Source: Lachnospiraceae bacterium (GTDB taxonomy: Bacteria > Bacillota > Clostridia > Lachnospirales > Lachnospiraceae). Taken from it: DNA of 64,000 nucleotides. The stretch is from the NCBI GenBank assembly GCA_022845955.1, contig AP025576.1, positions 3,100,001-3,164,000 on the forward strand. The letters are read 5' to 3'. The notes beneath the pieces were generated by a model, which saw nothing but the letters and a program-made list of their open reading frames with translations, ran no database searches and had not been told where the DNA came from. Shown piece after piece: positions 9,834-18,683 of this stretch (position 1 is the stretch's first letter; every line of letters begins with the position of its first letter). The translations under genes were made by a program, and so were the position numbers.

Positions 9834-11075
9834 ATGGCAGAAATCAGACCGTTCCGGGCATACAGGCCGAAAAAAGGCCTGGAGCAGCGGATTGCAGCGC
9901 TGCCTTATGACGTATATAACAGAGAAGAAGCCAAGATTGAGGTAACCAGGGAACCGCTTTCCTTTTTGTCAATAGACAGGGCGGAAACCCAATGCGGTGA
10001 CGACGTGGATATTTATGCGGACTGTGTATATGAGAAAGCGTCAAAGCTGCTGTGGGATAGGGTGCAAGACGGCAGCTTCGTGCAGGAGGAAATACCGGTT
10101 TACTACATATATGAACTGGTGATGGACGCCCGTTCCCAGACTGGAATCACGGCCTGTGCAGGTGTGGATGATTACCTGAACCAGGTAATAAAGAAACATG
10201 AGAATACCAGGGCGGATAAAGAAGCCGACCGTATCCGCCATGTGGATGCCTGCGGCGCACAGACCGGCCCGATTTTTCTGGCATACCGTTCCCAGCCGGC
10301 TATTAATGCGGTGGTGGAGCAATATAAGGCGGGAGAGCCGCTGTATGATTTTGTTTCCCCGGACGGAGTTGCCCACCGGGTATGGGTGATAGACCGGCCG
10401 GATGACGTGGCATTGATAAGGAGTACTTTTTCCGGGGTGGGAGAAATCTATATTGCAGACGGCCATCACCGCTGTGCTTCAGCGGTAAAGGTATCCGAAA
10501 AGCGCAGGCTGGAAAACCCGGATTTTACCGGAGAGGAAGAATTTAATTTCTTTTTGTCCGTGTTGTTTCCCGACGATCAGCTTATGATTATGGATTATAA
10601 CCGGGTGGTAAAAGATCTGAATGATTTGACAAAAGAGGATTTTCTTGGAAAAATCGGGGAATCCTTCCAGATAGAGGAATTACAGACCGGCATGGACGGC
10701 AGGCCGGAACGGAAAGGCACCTTCGGCATGTATCTGGACGGAAACTGGTACCGCTTAACGGCAAAGAAGGAAATCCTCTCAAAAGATCCGGTGAAGGGAC
10801 TGGATGTATCCATCCTGCAGGATCATCTGCTGGGGCCGGTTCTGGGGATCCGGGATCCTAAAACGGATAAACGGATTGATTTCGTGGGAGGAATACGCGG
10901 AATGCAGGAACTGGTAAGAAGAGTGTCAGAGGACTGCAGGGTGGCGTTTGCCATGTATCCCACGTCTATCGGGGAGCTGTTTGCGGTTGCGGATGCCGGT
11001 CTTTTGATGCCGCCGAAGTCCACATGGTTTGAACCTAAATTAAGAAGCGGGCTTTTCATTCACAGCCTGCGGTAA
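9834..11075 (+). CDS. DUF1015 family protein next to serine biosynthesis genes
   Basis: Function not established. The 413-residue protein starts with the family hallmark IRPFRAYRP and ALPYDVYN, has HENTR (122-126) followed by KEADRIRH, and a central IADGHHRCASA (207-217). The DGHHR motif resembles the ParB/Srx-type motif of free serine kinases such as SerK and SbnI (from memory of those families), which together with the position beside serC-serA suggests a role in serine or phosphoserine metabolism; that is inference. CGGAGG precedes ATG 9834. No membrane segment is visible. glgB follows after 28 bases. Confidence 0.85.
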   Translation: MAEIRPFRAYRPKKGLEQRIAALPYDVYNREEAKIEVTREPLSFLSIDRAETQCGDDVDIYADCVYEKASKLLWDRVQDGSFVQEEIPVYYIYELVMDARSQTGITACAGVDDYLNQVIKKHENTRADKEADRIRHVDACGAQTGPIFLAYRSQPAINAVVEQYKAGEPLYDFVSPDGVAHRVWVIDRPDDVALIRSTFSGVGEIYIADGHHRCASAVKVSEKRRLENPDFTGEEEFNFFLSVLFPDDQLMIMDYNRVVKDLNDLTKEDFLGKIGESFQIEELQTGMDGRPERKGTFGMYLDGNWYRLTAKKEILSKDPVKGLDVSILQDHLLGPVLGIRDPKTDKRIDFVGGIRGMQELVRRVSEDCRVAFAMYPTSIGELFAVADAGLLMPPKSTWFEPKLRSGLFIHSLR

Positions 11076-11103
11076 ATATAGCAAGAAAGTTGAGGAGAAC
11101 GGG

Positions 11104-13530
11104 ATGAAGGATAAATTGTATAAGCTGATGAACTGGCCCGAAATCGAAGCCGTTATCTATTCGGAGGAGGATAATCCGCACAGGCTGCTGGGACCTCATA
11201 CGGCAGGAAGCTCTATACTGCTCCAGACCTTTCAGCCGGGCGCGCAGCAGGTCACAGTGGTGATTGCGGAGAACGGAAAGGAAGTTCAGATGGAGCTTGC
11301 CGATGAAGCGGGTTATTTTGCGGCGCTGATTCCGGGAAAGAAGCTTGGAGATTACACCTACAGGGTGGAATATCCGGACGGACGCACGGAGGAAATCACT
11401 GACCCTTACCGGTTCGGCCCGATCATATCCAAAAAAGACACAGATCTTTTTGCCGCAGGTACCCATTATGAAGCTTACAAAATGCTGGGAGCCCATATAT
11501 GCAGTGTGGATGGGATAAAAGGCGTACATTTTGCCCTCTGGGCACCGAACGCGCTCCGGGTGAGTGTTGCGGGAGACTTTAACAACTGGGACGGCAGAGT
11601 GCACCAGATGCGCAGGCTGTGGGATTCCGGCATATTTGAGATTTTTATCCCGGGGGATTTGGAAGGACAGAACTATAAATACGAATTAAAGGTGAAGGGA
11701 GGCCTTACCTATCTGAAAGCGGATCCCTATGCTTTTGCACAGCAGCTGCGCCCTGAGACGGCATCCGTTATCCGGGAAATTTCCGGCTTTGCCTGGGAGG
11801 ATGAGGATTGGATCGCCCGGAGGGCAAAAACAGATTTTGCAGAGGAACCGGTTAGCGTTTATGAGCTTTACCTGGGTTCCTTCTGTAAACCGGAAGAGGG
11901 GAGAACCTACTGCAATTACAGAGAACTGGCCCCGGAAATAATCACTTATGTGAAGAAAATGGGATATACACACATTGAGCTGATGCCTATCATGGAGCAC
12001 CCCTTTGACGGCTCCTGGGGATATCAGGTAATCGGTTATTATGCGCCGACGGCCAGGTATGGCACGCCGGAGGATTTCATGTATTTCATGAACGAAATGC
12101 ATAAAGCGGGAATCGGTGTGATTCTTGACTGGGTGCCGGCACATTTTCCCAGGGATACCTATGGCTTGTCTGCGTTTGACGGAACCTGTCTTTATGAGCA
12201 CCAGGATCCCAGGCAGGGTTCGCATCCCCACTGGGGCACGCTGATCTATAACTATGGAAGACCCCAGGTCTGCAATTACCTGATTGCCAATGCCCTGTTC
12301 TGGATCGAACAGTATCATGCGGATGGGATCCGGATGGATGCGGTGGCCTCCATGCTGTATCTGGATTACGGTAAAAAAGACGGGGAATGGGTAGCCAATA
12401 TCTATGGCGGAAACCAGAACCTGGAAGCTATGGAGTTCCTCAAGCATGTGAACAGTATGATTCATAAGCGCGGGAAAGGGGCTTTATCCATAGCCGAAGA
12501 ATCCACAGCCTGGCCAAAGGTGACAGGAAGCCTGGAAGAGGACGGCCTGGGCTTTGATATGAAGTGGAATATGGGCTGGATGAATGATTTCCTGAGTTAT
12601 ATCAGGCAGGATCCCTATTTCCGTTCCGGATGCCACAATGAGCTCACCTTCAGCATGGTTTATGCCTACAGTGAACATTTTATGCTGGTGCTTTCCCATG
12701 ATGAGGTAGTGCATGGGAAGGCTTCCATGATCGGGAAAATGCCGGGCAGCAAAGAGGAACAGTTTGAAAACCTGAAGGCCAGCTATGGCTTTATGATGTG
12801 CCATCCCGGGAAAAAACTGCTTTTTATGGGCCAGGATATCGGGGAATACGACGAATGGAACGAAGACCGCAGCGTGGAATGGGAGCTTCTGGAGAAACCG
12901 GAGCATAAAGGGCTGAATGAATTTGTGAAGGAGCTGAATAACCTGTACAGGACACAGCCTGCCTTATACCGTAAGGATACCAGCTGGGACGGATTTGAAT
13001 GGGTGAACTGCATCAATGCAAATGACTGTATCCTCTCCTTTGTGAGAAAGGCGGACAAGCCGGAGCAGCAGCTTCTGGTGGTGCTGAACTTTGCCAATGT
13101 GGAAAGAAAGAATTTCCAGGTGGGAGTGCCCCTTAACGGAAAATATAAGGAAATCCTGAACTCGGACGCCAAAGCTTACGGAGGCGAAGGAAGAGTGAAC
13201 CCCAGGATGAAGCCCGCTCTGGAGGAACCTTTTGACGGCAAGGATTATTCCATTAAAATGAATCAGGCTCCTCTGAGCATAAGTATTTTTTCCTACCAGC
13301 CCTACACCAAAGAGGAACTGAAGGAAATAGCTAAAAAGAAAGCGGAAAAAGAAAAAAAAGCAAAAGAAGCGGCAAGAAAGAAACAGGGCGCCAAAAAAGC
13401 CGATCCTAAATCCCTGAAGGAAGAACTGGCTGACAAGGTTTTTAAGGCCGATGCGGCCATTTCCGAGATGGGGGAGGTAGAAAAGCCGGTCAAGGTGGTT
13501 AAAACCCGTAAAAAGGCGGAGAAAGAATGA
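11104..13530 (+). CDS. glgB: 1,4-alpha-glucan branching enzyme
   Basis: Forms alpha-1,6 branches in glycogen. The 808-residue product has an N-terminal starch-binding-like module, a CBM48 module (FALWAPNALRVSVAGDFNNW, about 140-160), a GH13 barrel with nucleophile Asp in GIRMDAVASMLY, acid Glu in IAEEST and Asp in LSHDEVVHGK, and a C-terminal beta domain. About 75 residues beyond the beta domain form a Lys/Ala/Glu-rich tail of predicted helix that most GlgB proteins lack. GAGGAGA precedes ATG 11104. The stop overlaps the mscS start by four bases. Confidence 0.96.
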   Translation: MKDKLYKLMNWPEIEAVIYSEEDNPHRLLGPHTAGSSILLQTFQPGAQQVTVVIAENGKEVQMELADEAGYFAALIPGKKLGDYTYRVEYPDGRTEEITDPYRFGPIISKKDTDLFAAGTHYEAYKMLGAHICSVDGIKGVHFALWAPNALRVSVAGDFNNWDGRVHQMRRLWDSGIFEIFIPGDLEGQNYKYELKVKGGLTYLKADPYAFAQQLRPETASVIREISGFAWEDEDWIARRAKTDFAEEPVSVYELYLGSFCKPEEGRTYCNYRELAPEIITYVKKMGYTHIELMPIMEHPFDGSWGYQVIGYYAPTARYGTPEDFMYFMNEMHKAGIGVILDWVPAHFPRDTYGLSAFDGTCLYEHQDPRQGSHPHWGTLIYNYGRPQVCNYLIANALFWIEQYHADGIRMDAVASMLYLDYGKKDGEWVANIYGGNQNLEAMEFLKHVNSMIHKRGKGALSIAEESTAWPKVTGSLEEDGLGFDMKWNMGWMNDFLSYIRQDPYFRSGCHNELTFSMVYAYSEHFMLVLSHDEVVHGKASMIGKMPGSKEEQFENLKASYGFMMCHPGKKLLFMGQDIGEYDEWNEDRSVEWELLEKPEHKGLNEFVKELNNLYRTQPALYRKDTSWDGFEWVNCINANDCILSFVRKADKPEQQLLVVLNFANVERKNFQVGVPLNGKYKEILNSDAKAYGGEGRVNPRMKPALEEPFDGKDYSIKMNQAPLSISIFSYQPYTKEELKEIAKKKAEKEKKAKEAARKKQGAKKADPKSLKEELADKVFKADAAISEMGEVEKPVKVVKTRKKAEKE

Positions 13531-14399
13531 ATAAGTTCATAGTATTGACAGCAGATATCACGGAAGAACTGGCCCTGGGGCAGAAACTGCTAAAAGCGGC
13601 GCCCCAGACCATGCTTGACTTGTTAATCCGCGTGGTGATCTGTGTAATAGTTTTCCTGATCGGATCCCGCATTATCAACCTGATACGGAAATTGACATCC
13701 AATGCGCTGAAAAGGGCAAACGCAAGTAAAGAAGCAAAGCAGTTCCTGGATTCCACACTAAAGGTGGGGCTGTATGCTTTTCTGATTTTCCAGATAGCCG
13801 TTAAGCTGGGGATTGATGCCACCACAATAGCCACGGTCCTGGGATCCGCCACCGTCACCATCGGACTGGCTTTCCAGGGCAGCCTGAAAAACTGCATAGG
13901 CGGTATTCTTATCATGCTTCTCCACCCCTTCCGCGTGGGGGACTATATTATTGAGGACAACCACAGGAATGAAGGCACGGTTTCCGAAATTACCATTTTC
14001 TACACCAAGCTGGCGACTATCGATAATAAAATTATCCTTCTGCCAAATGGGGCTTTAGCGGATACCAGTATCACCAATGTAACCAATGAGGATAACAGGA
14101 GGGTGGAACTGAAGGTGGGGATTTCTTATCAGTCGGACATCCGCAGGGCGAAGGCGGTTATCAACTCCCTGATAGAAGCCAACGACAGAATCATGAAGGA
14201 TAAGGAGTACCGGATCTTTGTGGATGATCTGGGAGACAGCTCCGTGGTAATCGGCATGCGGTTCTGGACCAAAACAGAGGATTACTGGCCGGTGCGGTGG
14301 GATATGCTGGAAGATATTAAATATGCCTTTGACGAAAATGGCATTGGGATACCCTTTCCTCAGATGGATGTGCATCTGGATGAGTTGGAGAGGGTATGA
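13527..14399 (+). CDS. mscS: small-conductance mechanosensitive channel, MscS family
   Basis: Membrane channel that opens under hypo-osmotic tension. The 290-residue protein has about three N-terminal helices (from residue 30), the pore-lining TM3 segment ATVTIGLAFQGSLKNCIGG, then the MscS beta domain beginning PFRVGDYI and a C-terminal alpha/beta domain. The ATGA overlap with glgB implies translational coupling, an unusual partnership that may relate to osmotic load during glycogen storage (inference). Confidence 0.94.
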   Translation: MNKFIVLTADITEELALGQKLLKAAPQTMLDLLIRVVICVIVFLIGSRIINLIRKLTSNALKRANASKEAKQFLDSTLKVGLYAFLIFQIAVKLGIDATTIATVLGSATVTIGLAFQGSLKNCIGGILIMLLHPFRVGDYIIEDNHRNEGTVSEITIFYTKLATIDNKIILLPNGALADTSITNVTNEDNRRVELKVGISYQSDIRRAKAVINSLIEANDRIMKDKEYRIFVDDLGDSSVVIGMRFWTKTEDYWPVRWDMLEDIKYAFDENGIGIPFPQMDVHLDELERV

Positions 14400-14490
14400 A
14401 AATGTGCCGGTTATGATAATTTGGAATGGGGAAACGAAGTTGCCGGCAATAAGGATGCCGGGGAATGGTTAGCAGCCGGTTCCTTTGCAG

Positions 14491-14525
14491 GACGGGTCCG
14501 ATACCGCTTTCGCATCGGACCCGTC
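14491..14525 (+). terminator. strong hairpin after mscS
   Basis: Perfect 12-bp stem GACGGGTCCGAT (14491-14502) with ATCGGACCCGTC (14514-14525). A second small stem and TTTT follow. It lies between the convergent mscS and GNAT genes. Confidence 0.6.
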
Positions 14526-14561
14526 TGCCCGCTGCGGCAGGCTTTTGATAAGTGTCATATT

Positions 14562-15008
14562 TTATAGAATTTTACTCAAATACACCATATCTGTTAAGAG
14601 GATACCATCTTCAATCATTGGATGGTCGTAATTATCTGTGAAGAAGTTCTTAATTCTATGGGAAATACGGAAACCATTTTTCCGGTAAAACTCTATAATC
14701 CATGGGACGTCGCCTGTTCCCACAAGCATTGTCGAATACCTGCCCTTGTAATACAAAAATATATGGTTTAAAAGTTTACTTCCATATCCTTTTCCATGCC
14801 ATTTTTCATAAGTGGCTATATTTTTCAGTTCACAGACGCCATCGCTCTCCTGTGTAACCATGCAGACACTTTTCAGTCCATTATCATCTAAGGCAAACAT
14901 TTCTCCCCGATGTAAATATTTCCCTATCATATTTATATCTTCATCGGCAAGCAAGAGAAGTTCTATATAATTATTTTTATCGCTTTCTTCGATTTTAGTT
15001 ATCTTCAT
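14562..15008 (-). CDS. GNAT family N-acetyltransferase
   Basis: A 148-residue single-domain GNAT protein. It shows the acetyl-CoA loop (KWHGKGYGSKLLNHI, motif A with K-G-Y-G-S) and a C-terminal WIIEFYRKNGFRI motif B. The substrate cannot be told from sequence. Start ATG 15008 is chosen because AGAGGA lies five bases upstream on the minus strand; an earlier ATG at 15059 has no ribosome site. It is convergent with mscS and stands alone. Confidence 0.85.
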   Translation of the reverse strand: MKITKIEESDKNNYIELLLLADEDINMIGKYLHRGEMFALDDNGLKSVCMVTQESDGVCELKNIATYEKWHGKGYGSKLLNHIFLYYKGRYSTMLVGTGDVPWIIEFYRKNGFRISHRIKNFFTDNYDHPMIEDGILLTDMVYLSKIL

Positions 15009-15346
15009 GTTATCCTCTATTCTGTTCTGATTGATTATATAACTATCAGTAATGTGCATTCGCTTTTAGCTGCCTGTCCTGCTTTCCCTTATTGGTCATT
15101 CCCCCTTTCGTTGTATATAATTATATGAAAGGCTATCGGTATTGGCAAGTTTAATGCGAATAAAACAAGATTTTCTGTAGGAAATTATTGCTTGATTTTA
15201 TGGAAGCAGACGGGAATGGTTTAATCCTTCTTCGGTTGTAAACAAAAAAACTAAGATTTGTTTAAAAAGAAAAAATTAGTATAAAAAGAAAAAAGGTACT
15301 TGTCAAAAAGGGAAATAACATTTATAATAAAGAGCGTCGGTGATTT
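15009..15346. other. intergenic region before tRNA-Thr
   Basis: AT-rich, 338 bases, divergent between the GNAT gene and the tRNA. The only clear element is the tRNA promoter at 15300-15328. No gene was seen. Confidence 0.6.
15300..15328 (+). promoter_or_regulatory. promoter of tRNA-Thr
   Basis: TTGTCA (15300-15305), 17 bases, TATAAT (15323-15328), 19 bases before the mature tRNA 5' end. Confidence 0.75.
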
Positions 15347-15419
15347 GCTGGAATAGCGCAGTTGGTAGCGCAACTGATTCGTAATCAGTAGGTCGAGGGT
15401 TCGAGTCCCTTTTCCAGCT
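15347..15419 (+). tRNA. tRNA-Thr (anticodon CGU)
   Basis: Full cloverleaf by eye: acceptor GCTGGAA/TTCCAGC, D arm GCGC/GCGC, anticodon stem ACTGA/TCAGT with loop TTCGTAA (anticodon CGT, reads ACG), variable loop AGGTC, T arm GAGGG/CCCTT with TTCGAGT. The 3' CCA is not encoded. No duplicate of its 3' end was found elsewhere in the window, so there is no sign that it served as an attachment site here. Confidence 0.95.
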
Positions 15420-15439
15420 TTACCAAATCAGTCAAAATA

Positions 15440-15485
15440 AAAAAGCTTAGTTATGGCAGTTTTGCTGTCACAACTAAGCTTTTTT
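15440..15485 (+). terminator. terminator after tRNA-Thr
   Basis: AAAAGCTTAGTT pairs with AACTAAGCTTTT across an inner GGCAG/CTGTC stem, ending in a T run. The A-rich 5' arm makes it bidirectional, also serving the methyltransferase gene on the minus strand. Confidence 0.85.
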
Positions 15486-15519
15486 AGCTTCCCGGATGAT
15501 GTATTACGGAAGCTATAAC

Positions 15520-16311
15520 TTATTTTCTGAATATGTCAATCGTGTGACTTGAAATTCCCATAAGATCTTCCCGTTCACAAGTAGCATAGTGATATTTCAG
15601 ATATAATTCAAATGTGTCATCGTCCATCGCATCAACTGCTTCACGCATACACAGGGCAAAACCATCGGAAGCGACATAATGAAGCCGGGTTACCGGGAAT
15701 ACAGACATCAGATCATCAATGTTTTCTTTACGGACAAGTTCAAACAGATCCTTTGGTTCGGATTTTGTGTCAAAGGATAGGGGATCAATAAGACCTTTCC
15801 TGATATAGCCGGCGACGTTAAACTGCCCGCGCTGGAAGCCTTCGTCCAGGATACAGCTGTCAGATATCACATAGGCAGCAAAAATTACACCTCCTGGCCT
15901 GGTAACACGTATGGCTTCACGCAGAGCCTGCTGTTTATCTTTTTTGCTGTAAAGATGATACAGTGGGCCCAGTAACAGTGTTATATCATATGTATTGTCC
16001 GGAAAAGCAGATAAGTCCAATGCATTTCCCTGAGTGATGGTTATGTTTTCCTTTGTCTGGGTATGACTGCGGAAGACTTCTATATTGTGTTCCACCAGTT
16101 CCACTGCATCAACCTCATATCCCCTGCGGGCCAGGGCATGGGAATACCGGCCGGTTGCGGCACCGATTTCAAGGATCCGGTCATCCGGTTTGATGTACTT
16201 TTCAATATAATGCATAGTAGTCAGAAATTCAACGGATCCATGCTTGAATGCCAGCCGGTTATCCTCGTCGTAATGACTGTAAAAGTCTGTCAGATATTGA
16301 TTGGTTGTCAT
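15520..16311 (-). CDS. class I SAM-dependent methyltransferase
   Basis: A 263-residue methyltransferase with the SAM-binding ILEIGAATGRYS motif I, the acidic loop DAVELVE, GNALDLS and a TLLLGPLYHLY motif IV region. The substrate is unknown; it is probably a small molecule. It lies 29 bases downstream of a TetR regulator on the same strand, so the two almost certainly form an operon controlled by that regulator. Minus-strand ribosome site AAGGAG precedes ATG 16311. Confidence 0.88.
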   Translation of the reverse strand: MTTNQYLTDFYSHYDEDNRLAFKHGSVEFLTTMHYIEKYIKPDDRILEIGAATGRYSHALARRGYEVDAVELVEHNIEVFRSHTQTKENITITQGNALDLSAFPDNTYDITLLLGPLYHLYSKKDKQQALREAIRVTRPGGVIFAAYVISDSCILDEGFQRGQFNVAGYIRKGLIDPLSFDTKSEPKDLFELVRKENIDDLMSVFPVTRLHYVASDGFALCMREAVDAMDDDTFELYLKYHYATCEREDLMGISSHTIDIFRK

Positions 16312-16340
16312 GATATACTCCTTATCTTATTGAAATAACC

Positions 16341-16925
16341 TCAAAAGGAAATGTTCCTGTCCTTTTCCTGTCTTATAAAAGCACTTAATACATTGTCTAT
16401 CATTTTTTCGGTATTTTCCCGGTTCAATTTTATTTTATCCCCTGCTATTAAAACAGCGATACCATGTGTGTACAGATATAAATCAAGAAATATGATTTTC
16501 GCACGTTCTAATTCTACTCCGATGGTTTCCGAAAAAAGGCGGGCTTTATTTTCGTTGCCGATCTCCTGATAAAAATCCTTCGCCTCCGTCATTTTTAAAT
16601 CGATATCATTAATAAACAGCAGCTTAAACAAATGCGTTTCCTCCTGCGCAAAAGCAATGTATGAAAGAGGAAGTATTAAATAAGGCTTTACTTTTTGGGA
16701 ATTCCTGTAAGTGATGACATACTGTTCATAATATTCATATGCAAAGGCGAGGAAATCAGTTTTTAGTTCTTCCATGTTTTTATAGCAGGTAAAGATCGGC
16801 CGGGTAGAGCACTGGAGCTTACCCGCAATACTCCGCGCATTAATAGTCTCAAATCCGGACACCCTTGTCATATCCAAAACAATGTCCAGAATCATTTCCT
16901 TTGTTATTTTTGCTTTAGGCGGCAT
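16341..16925 (-). CDS. TetR family transcriptional regulator
   Basis: A 194-residue regulator with an N-terminal helix-turn-helix (ITKEMILDIVLDMTRVSGFETINARSIA continuing into KLQCSTRPIF) and a variable C-terminal ligand domain. GGGAGG precedes ATG 16925. Its own promoter overlaps a palindrome AACATATGTT (16959-16968), suggesting autoregulation. It is followed by the methyltransferase gene, its likely target. Confidence 0.88.
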   Translation of the reverse strand: MPPKAKITKEMILDIVLDMTRVSGFETINARSIAGKLQCSTRPIFTCYKNMEELKTDFLAFAYEYYEQYVITYRNSQKVKPYLILPLSYIAFAQEETHLFKLLFINDIDLKMTEAKDFYQEIGNENKARLFSETIGVELERAKIIFLDLYLYTHGIAVLIAGDKIKLNRENTEKMIDNVLSAFIRQEKDRNISF

Positions 16926-16958
16926 ATATGTTTTATCCTCCCTGGTATGTTCATATAC

Positions 16959-17006
16959 AACATATGTTACATAACTATTGTTACATATAAATATGCATTA
17001 TGTCAA
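16959..17006 (-). promoter_or_regulatory. TetR-methyltransferase promoter with palindromic operator
   Basis: Minus-strand TTGACA (complement of 17001-17006), 17 bases, TAACAA (16978-16983). Downstream of it lies the perfect palindrome AACATATGTT (16959-16968) flanked by repeated TGTTACATA, a plausible TetR binding site. Confidence 0.5.
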
Positions 17007-17135
17007 GAAGAGATTTTGTATTTGGGTACTGGGAGAATATCTGTAATTGTCCCGGTTTCATCCCGGTTTTCTTGAAAGTATTGTACTATTTTGGAGGGCA
17101 TGTTATATTGATACAAACAAATGAATATTAATAAT

Positions 17136-17242
17136 GTCTTCAGGGCAGGGTGAAATTCCCGATCGGCGGTAAAGTCCGCGAGCGTGAAAGCGCAGGATTT
17201 GGTGAAACTCCAGAACCGACAGTATAGTCTGGATTGAAGAAG
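17136..17242 (+). promoter_or_regulatory. FMN riboswitch (RFN element)
   Basis: Contains the conserved RFN segments in order: CTTCAGGGCAGGGTGAAATT at the 5' side, CCCGATCGGCGGTAAAG, then GCGCAGGATTTGGTGAAACT, CAGAACCGACAGTATAGTC and the closing GGATTGAAG. P1 is CTTCA/TGAAG. It senses flavin mononucleotide and sits directly before the riboflavin transporter gene ribU, which it should switch off when FMN is plentiful. Confidence 0.95.
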
Positions 17243-17400
17243 GTGTGTTGAATGTCAGGGGCGAGTCTGGCTATTTTTACACTCTTTTTCCGTCTGCTTT
17301 GCATGGGGTAACCCCGTTCTGACGGCATTATCAATACACCTGGAAAAGTAACGCCTGAAAGATATTATTATGCTTTCAGGCGTTACTTATTTTAGGAGGT
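17242..17400 (+). promoter_or_regulatory. FMN riboswitch expression platform and terminator
   Basis: After the aptamer, GGTGTGTTGA (17242-17251) can pair with TCAATACACC (17331-17340), enclosing CCGTC/GACGG (17290-17294, 17321-17325) around GGGG/CCCC. Next comes a perfect 16-bp stem (17346-17361 with 17373-17388) followed by ATTTTA, the probable terminator, and then the ribU ribosome site AGGAGGT (17394-17400). Confidence 0.7.
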
Positions 17401-17405
17401 ATCAT

Positions 17406-17987
17406 ATGAACAGTAAAACAAGGAAGCTGACAACAACAGGTATGCTTTGTGCCCTCGCTTATACGGCGGCGGCCGTAGGGCGCATACCTATCGTACTTTT
17501 TTTAAAGTACGATCCGAAAGACATTATTATAGCAATTGGGGGTCTGCTTTTCGGTCCGCTCACCTCATTCGTAATTACACTTCTTGTGTCTTTTGCTGAG
17601 ATGTTAACAATCAGCGAAAACGGGGTGTTAGGATTCCTTATGAATGTTGTTTCCAGCTGCTCTTTTGCGTGTACGTCTGCTGTTATTTACAGGAAATGGC
17701 GCAGACCGTCCTCTGTTGTTAAGGGACTTCTGTGCGGCTGGGGAGCGATGGTTGGAATAATGCTGTTGTGGAATTATTTTATTACGCCTGTTTATATGGG
17801 GTATCCAAGAGAAAACGTAGCGAAATTGCTGCTTCCTGCCTTTCTGCCTTTTAACCTGATAAAAGGCGGGCTGAATACGGCAGCTACGATGCTGTTGTAT
17901 AGGCCTGTTGCTTCGGCGCTCCGTCGCTGCCATCTTACAGAACTTCCTGTCCCCGAAGAAACGGCACGAAATACCAGGAACGGTTGA
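17406..17987 (+). CDS. ribU: riboflavin ECF transporter substrate-binding subunit RibU
   Basis: S component of an energy-coupling factor importer for riboflavin; it works with a shared EcfAA'T module encoded elsewhere. The 193-residue membrane protein has about six helices and the RibU signatures LKYDPKDI (near residue 33) and LLWNYFITPVYMG. ATG 17406 follows AGGAGGT by five bases; the longer open frame from 17370 runs through the terminator stem and is rejected. The upstream FMN riboswitch confirms the substrate assignment. Confidence 0.94.
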   Translation: MNSKTRKLTTTGMLCALAYTAAAVGRIPIVLFLKYDPKDIIIAIGGLLFGPLTSFVITLLVSFAEMLTISENGVLGFLMNVVSSCSFACTSAVIYRKWRRPSSVVKGLLCGWGAMVGIMLLWNYFITPVYMGYPRENVAKLLLPAFLPFNLIKGGLNTAATMLLYRPVASALRRCHLTELPVPEETARNTRNG

Positions 17988-18012
17988 AACAGGAAAGAAC
18001 AGGAGATAATTT

Positions 18013-18438
18013 ATGAAAGTATTGATTTATAAAACCGATGATACCGATGAAATATTGTATCGGAAATTGATGGAACTGGCTTCAGAACATAAGGGGAGAA
18101 TAGAAGTCATATCTTCTATCACCACACCTTCCCTGTCATTTCCGGGATTGACAATAGACTGTGAAAAGCGTCGGGTGTATCATAAGGGAAAAGAAGTCCG
18201 TCTGACCCGGCTTGAATATGATGTACTTTATCTTCTTGCTCTGCATACGGGGCGAAGCGTAACAAAAAAACTGATTTTTGACACTGTCTGGGGAATGGAA
18301 AGTGAAAATACGGGTAAGGTGGTAGCGAATACGGTTTCCAATCTGAGAGGGAAACTGGAAGAAGACCGGCAGAATCCGGTTTATATCCATTCTGTTTTCG
18401 GAGGATACCTCTTTTGTGATCAAAGTCAACATTCATAA
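18013..18438 (+). CDS. orphan winged-helix DNA-binding protein (response-regulator output domain)
   Basis: A 141-residue protein. Residues from about 48 form an OmpR/PhoB-type winged helix: LTIDCEKRRVYHKGKEVRLT, LEYDVLYLLALHTGRSVTK and VVANTVSNLRGKLEED. The first 45 residues are too short for a receiver domain and lack its acidic pocket, so phosphorylation control is not expected. No histidine kinase is nearby. AGGAGA precedes ATG 18013. It lies 25 bases after ribU and may be cotranscribed. Confidence 0.82.
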   Translation: MKVLIYKTDDTDEILYRKLMELASEHKGRIEVISSITTPSLSFPGLTIDCEKRRVYHKGKEVRLTRLEYDVLYLLALHTGRSVTKKLIFDTVWGMESENTGKVVANTVSNLRGKLEEDRQNPVYIHSVFGGYLFCDQSQHS

Positions 18439-18683
18439 CCTGCAGCGGATAATAGTAATACAGAGAAAATAGAGAGAAGCGTATAATCACAGATGATTTT
18501 ATGGTAGAATAGAAAAGGTAAGTCATAAAGAAGACGCCCGTGCATAAAAAGAAGGAGCAGAAACGGCATTGCGGAGGCGGCATGAGGAAAGGAACCGGGA
18601 AAAGGATATAGGATGAGGCAGTAACTGTTACATAGTATCTCAGAAAACGGATAAAAGCATAATAAGATTCAAAGGAGAGAGAA

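Noticed and set aside
15347..16925. Integrated element using tRNA-Thr as attachment site
   Set aside because: No duplicated tRNA 3' end and no integrase; the downstream TetR-methyltransferase pair has ordinary operon structure.
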